This document shows, one piece after another, positions 4,433 to 8,020 of a stretch of 8,020 bases of DNA. The stretch is from CAYHEQ01 sp964355795 (GTDB lineage: Bacteria > Patescibacteriota > JACPGU01), in NCBI GenBank assembly GCA_964355795.1, contig CAYHEQ010000038.1:1-8020 (forward strand), written 5' to 3'. The notes beneath the pieces are model-generated. The model was not told the origin of the DNA and ran no database searches. It saw nothing but the letters and a program-made list of their open reading frames with translations. Position numbers and translations under genes: made by a program. Positions within the stretch are counted from its first letter, which is position 1; the number at the start of each line of letters is the position of its first letter.

Positions 4433-5242
4433 ATGATATTCAACAATATCCTCAAAGAATTTGATATTTCAGAAAAGGCCAGCGAGATTTACCTTTTTCT
4501 TCTAGAACAGGGGCCATCTTCAGTCAAAAACATAGCGGGACGGCTGGGGCTACCCCGTCCTTCGGTGTACGATAATCTGAAAATTCTCATTCAAAAAGGA
4601 CTGGTTGTGGAGCGCGACGAGGAAAACAAAAAGATTTTTCAAACTACCGATGTGAAAAATCTACCCCGATTACTGACCGAAAAAATAGACCAACTAGAGC
4701 GCGACAAGATTACGATAGAAACTCTTTTACCAAAATTGACCAAAGCTAGCAATAGAGCCGAGCCGATAATTAAATTTTACGAAGGCAAAGAGGGCGTGAA
4801 GCAGATTACGCAAGATATGGTGCGTTGGTACAAAGATATTGAAACAGTCAGTTTTTGGTCGGCGAATAGTGTGGTTAAAACTCTGGGTAGAGAACATTTC
4901 GCCGATAGCAACAGAAAACGCATCAGAAATGGTATCTCTATCCGCGCGATCTGGCCAAAAGATGAAAGGGTGGATTTGAAAAAATATCCCTTTTTTGGTA
5001 TAGGCGGACGGCATCTGCGCACGGTGCGTCTGGCGCCAAAAGGTATGCAATGGGAGATGAGCTATTGGGTGTACGAGGACAAGGTGGCTTTTGTTTCTTC
5101 GCGCAAAGAAATGTTTGGTTTTGTGGTGCAGAGCCGTGATTTTGCCAATATGATGCGAACGCAATTCGAAGCTATCTGGGCGATTTCTGCCGATATGAAG
5201 CCCCAGCCGGAGTTAACTGATGGATTTTTGAAGACAGTGTAG
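4433..5242 (+). CDS. TrmB-family transcriptional regulator
   Basis: This 269-residue protein has the bacterial TrmB-like layout. A winged helix-turn-helix occupies residues 1-75, with the recognition helix around PRPSVYDNLKILIQKGLV (41-58) and the wing at VVERDEENKKIFQTTD. A helical linker likely to dimerise covers 78-105. A C-terminal domain opens with IKFYEGKEGVKQI (113-125), includes SFWSANSVV (140-148) and ends with RKEMFGFVVQSRDFANMMRTQFEAIW (224-249). This C-terminal type is common in short bacterial TrmB-like proteins and is related to phospholipase-D-like folds; it lacks the long maltose-binding domain of archaeal TrmB. It acts in the cytoplasm as a DNA-binding repressor or activator; the ligand is unknown. 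It diverges from the membrane-protein cluster over overlapping promoters, so auto-regulation and control of that cluster are plausible. The gene looks intact. Confidence 0.94.
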   Translation: MIFNNILKEFDISEKASEIYLFLLEQGPSSVKNIAGRLGLPRPSVYDNLKILIQKGLVVERDEENKKIFQTTDVKNLPRLLTEKIDQLERDKITIETLLPKLTKASNRAEPIIKFYEGKEGVKQITQDMVRWYKDIETVSFWSANSVVKTLGREHFADSNRKRIRNGISIRAIWPKDERVDLKKYPFFGIGGRHLRTVRLAPKGMQWEMSYWVYEDKVAFVSSRKEMFGFVVQSRDFANMMRTQFEAIWAISADMKPQPELTDGFLKTV

Positions 5243-5282
5243 GGGGTGGGGTTGAGTGTCAATGTCGGATATCTCCTATGGT

Positions 5283-5384
5283 CTTGCCCTATGCTTGCCC
5301 CATGCTCTGGCGTGGAGCGATATGTTTATTTGGAATTATCATTGTTCATTTTGGCTCCATGCAAGAGCATGGGGTCAACCATAA
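5283..5384. repeat. Inverted repeat and short tandem repeat in the spacer
   Basis: CTTGCCCTATG and CTTGCCCCATG are tandem 11-mers (5283-5304). Arms 5298-5318 and 5354-5374 are complementary at 19 of 21 positions around a 35-base AT-rich loop, and complementarity continues weakly outward to about 5384. No ORF is evident. It may be a long hairpin at the 3' end of the regulator transcript, an unrecognised small RNA or a decayed foldback element. Confidence 0.6.
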
Positions 5385-5410
5385 GTACTTATTGAGGTGT
5401 TGTCTCGACA

Positions 5411-5474
5411 GATAGCAAAACCCCCGCCTGCCTACGGCAGACGGGGGTTTGTAGTGGCGCCTTCGGCGCCACTA
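5411..5474. repeat. 64-bp double-hairpin repeat, copy 2 (probable bidirectional terminator)
   Basis: Both hairpins of copy 1 are present: CCCCCG...CGGGGG with inner CTGCC-TAC-GGCAG, then GTGGCGCC-TTCG-GCGCCAC. It differs from copy 1 only in the inner stem, where both paired bases change together. It separates the convergent regulator and porin-like genes, starting 10 bp beyond the minus-strand stop. Followed on the minus strand by TTTT, it should end the two-gene operon. Confidence 0.9.
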
Positions 5475-5484
5475 ACCCTGAAAA

Positions 5485-6498
5485 TTAAAAGAAAAATTTG
5501 CGCTGAAAGCGGATGACTGTTTTCCCGCTTCCGTGGTTCGGCATCTCGCGGTCAACGATTAAGGTATTAATTCCCTTTTTGTCGCTTAGGCGAACGCCGA
5601 TAGTACTCACCGTAGAATCCAGTTTTGATTGCTGACGGTGGTCAATCTGCGCGTGGACGAAGACGCTGGGTGTCACCAAACGCTCAAGGAAAAGATATTC
5701 GCCGGAAAAATCCGGTTTCAATTCCTCGCCTGCTCGATAGATCCCCGCTCGTCCAGCCACTTTCTTGACTCTGACAATCGTCACGATACTCCCGCGCTGA
5801 AAGTCCGGAGAGACACTGCCGTAGAAATTGGTGGACAGTTTCCCGTTCCACTTCTTTTCCACTCGGCAGGAGCTTTCCCAACGACTAGCATTGAGGTCGC
5901 GATAATTGCCGACCGAACTGCCCGTGAAGTCAAAAGACGCAGGCAGTCCTTTCCCGATTTCCCCTCTGACTTGCAGGCCGTACGCGTATGGTTCGAAAGG
6001 GGAGCGAGAAAATTTGGCCGTTTCCAAATTGAATGGCGGGGGGTTGTTGGTGGCAGCGGAGAGAAAAAGCCGTCCTACGAGCAAGTCCCATTGGCCCACC
6101 TTTTTCATCACCCAAATCTGCTGGATGTGGTTGGCGCCATTCTTCTGCGCGTGCGCGCCCTCGACTTCAATGAACATTCGTGTATCGGTGGCGAAATTGA
6201 CGGTAGATCTCGCCCTCGCCTTGGTTGCATCGCATCTGCCCGGTTCCTCGCACACAATGTGCGTGTAGCCCCAGGTGTCGGACTGCAACTCGGCGGCGTG
6301 GGCTTCCGACGGTTCAAGGAGTATTAGGAGAAAAAACAACAATAAAGAAAGGATGGCCAACGCAATTACAGCAACCTTTTTCCGTAGTCGCGCTTTAGGA
6401 TCTAGAAGGATCTTCATCCCTTCTACAAAAAATTTTAAGACAAGGGCGGTATACACAATGATCAATACCCACTGCACAAAACATTTGAATATTCCCAT
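5485..6498 (-). CDS. Membrane-anchored or exported beta-rich (porin-like) protein
   Basis: This 337-residue protein has hydrophobic segments at about 7-27 and 42-61. The second ends in SEAHA-AEL, an A-x-A signal-peptidase-like site after residue 68, so the remaining 269 residues may be released or displayed outside the membrane. That part is rich in alternating polar/hydrophobic stretches (WDLLVGRLFLSAA, YAYGLQVRGEI, STNFYGSVSP, STVSTIGVRL) and ends KTVIRFQRKFFF. A terminal Phe with hydrophobic residues at alternate positions is the C-terminal signature of outer-membrane beta-barrels. A Cys pair at 83/89 could form a disulfide. The start ATG at 6498 has GGAGG 8 bases upstream, inside the end of the preceding gene. 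The two genes are 4 bases apart, so they form an operon and probably work together. No specific family is claimed. Confidence 0.8.
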   Translation of the reverse strand: MGIFKCFVQWVLIIVYTALVLKFFVEGMKILLDPKARLRKKVAVIALAILSLLLFFLLILLEPSEAHAAELQSDTWGYTHIVCEEPGRCDATKARARSTVNFATDTRMFIEVEGAHAQKNGANHIQQIWVMKKVGQWDLLVGRLFLSAATNNPPPFNLETAKFSRSPFEPYAYGLQVRGEIGKGLPASFDFTGSSVGNYRDLNASRWESSCRVEKKWNGKLSTNFYGSVSPDFQRGSIVTIVRVKKVAGRAGIYRAGEELKPDFSGEYLFLERLVTPSVFVHAQIDHRQQSKLDSTVSTIGVRLSDKKGINTLIVDREMPNHGSGKTVIRFQRKFFF

Positions 6499-6502
6499 CT
6501 CT

Positions 6503-7774
6503 TCATCCTCCTCTCCTCATACTAGCGAGGGAGGATGAAAGCTCGGATTTCCTCCCCGCCATCGGGGGACCACGCGGTCTTGCTTCCCGCAGGAGAAATT
6601 CTCGCGAGGGAACAAAACCGAAAGTAATCGGTATGGCGACAAGAACAGTCGTAATCAGCGTGGGCAGGATGCCGGACGAACTGGCAGTATCCCCGCCAAT
6701 TTTTTCCGAATCCGAACCATTAGTCACTCCCACTTTCGCCTGTGGCGCCTCATCCGTCTGCGCTATTGCCTTAGGAAAAGATTTTCTCGTGGCACCTTTT
6801 GGCAAGACGAAATGGCAAAAACAGCAGAAGCAGGAGACCGCCACCGCCCAGCGCGATCGCCGGACAGCCAGCCCCGGAAAATGTAGGAGTTTCTCCTGCG
6901 CTTTCTCAAAGGAGAGAATGGGCTCTTGGGCTTGAAGCCAAAGGGCATCTTCATCCTCCTCTGTCAGGCGATAATCCTTCGATTTGCTTTGTAGATAGAC
7001 CTTGCGAAAATGATGGTATCTATCTCGCAAGTCAAATTCTACCGCGAAAGCCTTTAGCCCAATCGGCCAGAAAACCGTCCAAATCAGGGTCCCGGTCGGG
7101 TCGCATGTCAGCGCTTGAGAAAATCTCTTTTCTCTTTCCCAAAATTGGACAGCGAAGAAAATCGGCGCGAGAACTAGCCCAAGTAGATAAATCGGCAGAA
7201 GATCTAGCCCGATACCAAGCCAATCAGTCAGGGCGTTGGAAGTGCTTCGCATCTTCGCTCTATTCGTCCGCCAGGGCTTTTCTTTGGCCATATTGACCTC
7301 TCGAGAAAAACTATGCCAAGCGATATTCTCGGCGATGTCTTTCCTGGCGCCAAGGGCCACGATCTTCCTTTGCTCGAGATTAACCCATTGGCTAGAAAAC
7401 GCTTTGTAGATTTCTCCCAAGGCAGTATGCACATCGTCGTTTCCTGCGTTGGTTAGGTCATTGAGGGTTCTCTGGTCGTGGATCAATCGCGCGAAGGAAT
7501 ACTCGTGTTGGTTGATTGCCCCTAGCGCTCTGTTAGCAATCTTTTCCGCTTCATGGGCTATTTCCACGCGCGCCACCAGTATTTCTTGGCTCGGCGGAAG
7601 ATATTTTTCCGCCAAAATGTCCGAAGGTTCTACCTTGCCGTACCAATTTCGCAGAAAAATCACCGCGATGGCGAAAAGCAGACCATAGGCGACCAGCGCC
7701 CAAATGCCTCTTTCGGGAGCTATCGTTCGATCGATTTTCCCGTTATCCCACCATACCACTGGTAATTGGTGCAT
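6503..7774 (-). CDS. Multi-spanning membrane protein with a coiled-coil-like segment, unknown
   Basis: This 423-residue protein has likely membrane segments at about 23-41, 186-210, 228-246, 307-324 and 368-388. Between the first and second is a long helical, charged region (60-165) of the length expected for a coiled coil or periplasmic helical bundle. After segment three is LIWTVFWPIGLKAFAVEFD and a charged stretch to about 300. Residues 305-339 look like an internal signal sequence: basic RRSR, hydrophobic core with the unusual cluster CFCCFC (315-320), and AIAQ before a Ser/Thr/Gly-rich linker. The start ATG at 7774 is favoured by AAGGAGGT 8 bases upstream; the ATG at 7778 opens only an 11-codon frame. 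First gene of an operon with the porin-like protein, under a near-consensus promoter. No family recognised. Confidence 0.82.
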   Translation of the reverse strand: MHQLPVVWWDNGKIDRTIAPERGIWALVAYGLLFAIAVIFLRNWYGKVEPSDILAEKYLPPSQEILVARVEIAHEAEKIANRALGAINQHEYSFARLIHDQRTLNDLTNAGNDDVHTALGEIYKAFSSQWVNLEQRKIVALGARKDIAENIAWHSFSREVNMAKEKPWRTNRAKMRSTSNALTDWLGIGLDLLPIYLLGLVLAPIFFAVQFWEREKRFSQALTCDPTGTLIWTVFWPIGLKAFAVEFDLRDRYHHFRKVYLQSKSKDYRLTEEDEDALWLQAQEPILSFEKAQEKLLHFPGLAVRRSRWAVAVSCFCCFCHFVLPKGATRKSFPKAIAQTDEAPQAKVGVTNGSDSEKIGGDTASSSGILPTLITTVLVAIPITFGFVPSREFLLREARPRGPPMAGRKSELSSSLASMRRGG

Positions 7775-7804
7775 TCATTTCACCTCCTTCCTCTTTGGTT
7801 TTTC

Positions 7805-7847
7805 GTTCTGTAAAAGAACAAGAAGAAGACCCGTAGGTCTCCTCCTC
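7805..7847 (-). promoter_or_regulatory. Two leader hairpins upstream of the operon
   Basis: In the leader between the promoter and the ribosome-binding site, a 12-bp stem (7820-7831 with 7836-7847, three G-T pairs on the minus strand) with a TACG loop is followed directly by GTTCT-TTTAC-AGAAC (7805-7819). No T tract follows. A structured leader may control expression, but no known riboswitch is recognised. Confidence 0.35.
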
Positions 7848-7860
7848 TTACTACGGTAAA

Positions 7861-7889
7861 ATTATCTCACAAATATGATACTTTGTCAA
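7861..7889 (-). promoter_or_regulatory. Promoter of the membrane/porin-like operon
   Basis: On the minus strand TTGACA (7889-7884), a 17-base spacer and GATAAT (7866-7861) predict a start near 7854 and a leader of about 80 bases. This is the best promoter match in the window. Confidence 0.75.
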
Positions 7890-7906
7890 ATCTAAGCGGA
7901 TTTTTC

Positions 7907-7930
7907 TTCCCAATGTCCGACATTAGGGAA
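7907..7930. repeat. Short GTCCGAC-centred palindrome (copy C)
   Basis: TTCCCAATGT and ACATT-A-GGGAA flank CCG, a 10-bp stem with one bulged A. As with copy B, it lies a short distance (35 bases) left of a 64-bp double-hairpin repeat. Confidence 0.5.
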
Positions 7931-7965
7931 ACAGGCAGATTGAACTTTTTTGGGAGGGCGGAATT

Positions 7966-8020
7966 CAAAACCCCCGCCTGCCTACGGCAGACGGGGGTTT
8001 GTAGTGGCGCCTTCGGCGCC
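7966..8020. repeat. 64-bp double-hairpin repeat, copy 3 (cut by window end)
   Basis: It is identical to copy 2 from CAAAACCCCC onward through GTGGCGCC-TTCG-GCGCC, where the window stops. The leftmost five bases of the unit (GATAG) are not conserved here (GAATT). Orientation is the same as copies 1 and 2. Confidence 0.88.

Noticed and set aside
4727..5164. Minus-strand frame opposite the TrmB-like gene
   Set aside because: His/Phe-rich antisense of a clearly recognisable regulator, with no ribosome-binding site.
5629..6327. Long plus-strand open frame (232 codons) opposite the porin-like gene
   Set aside because: No ribosome-binding site, composition rich in Arg/Phe/His without domain pattern, and the minus-strand frame has a start signal, operon spacing and a coherent membrane/beta pattern.
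7745..7778. ATG at 7778 as start of the 423-residue protein
   Set aside because: It is in another frame and reaches a stop after 11 codons. The ATG at 7774 has proper spacing from AAGGAGGT.

Overview
The window is an 8-kb piece of a bacterial chromosome, most likely from a metagenome scaffold, because a run of ten Ns (2608-2617) interrupts a gene. The overall character fits a small-genome uncultivated bacterium of the Patescibacteria/CPR type. Most genes encode short, hydrophobic proteins of no recognised family, there is a bacterial TrmB-family regulator and a Phd/PemK-like toxin-antitoxin pair, and the tRNA has no encoded CCA. Shine-Dalgarno sequences are strong (AAGGAG-like) and promoters are sigma70-like with 16-18 bp spacers. 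The lineage is an inference from style, not from a marker gene.

Left part (1-1400): a minus-strand polytopic membrane protein (59-646, TTG start) overlaps a possible 14-residue peptide by ATGA. Its promoter sits back to back with that of a tRNA-Ala(GGC) (804-874). A minus-strand gene of unknown function (983-1393) ends inside a strong intrinsic terminator.

Toxin-antitoxin part (1500-2390): a Phd/YefM-type antitoxin has a TGTACA operator-promoter and is probably leaderless. It is separated from a PemK/MazF-type toxin by a 169-bp near-palindromic foldback sequence that begins in the last antitoxin codons and ends just before the toxin start. The toxin is followed by the first of three copies of a 64-bp double-hairpin repeat.

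Middle (2399-4433): a minus-strand membrane protein is built from a 12-bp tandem repeat (tetrapeptide LxxG, a glycine-zipper pattern) and is broken by the assembly gap. Next comes a minus-strand cluster of two small membrane proteins plus a 39-residue ORF whose stop lies in a perfect 40-bp palindrome. The cluster and a divergent TrmB-family regulator (4433-5242) are driven from fully overlapping divergent promoters, so the regulator may control both directions.

Right part (5243-8020): after an inverted-repeat-rich spacer and the second copy of the 64-bp repeat comes a two-gene minus-strand operon. It encodes a 423-residue multi-spanning membrane protein and a 337-residue protein with two N-terminal membrane segments and a beta-rich, porin-like C-terminal part ending in Phe. 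Its promoter is close to consensus. The window ends inside the third copy of the 64-bp repeat. The two complete copies lie 8-10 bp after minus-strand stop codons, which predicts another minus-strand gene ending just beyond the right edge.
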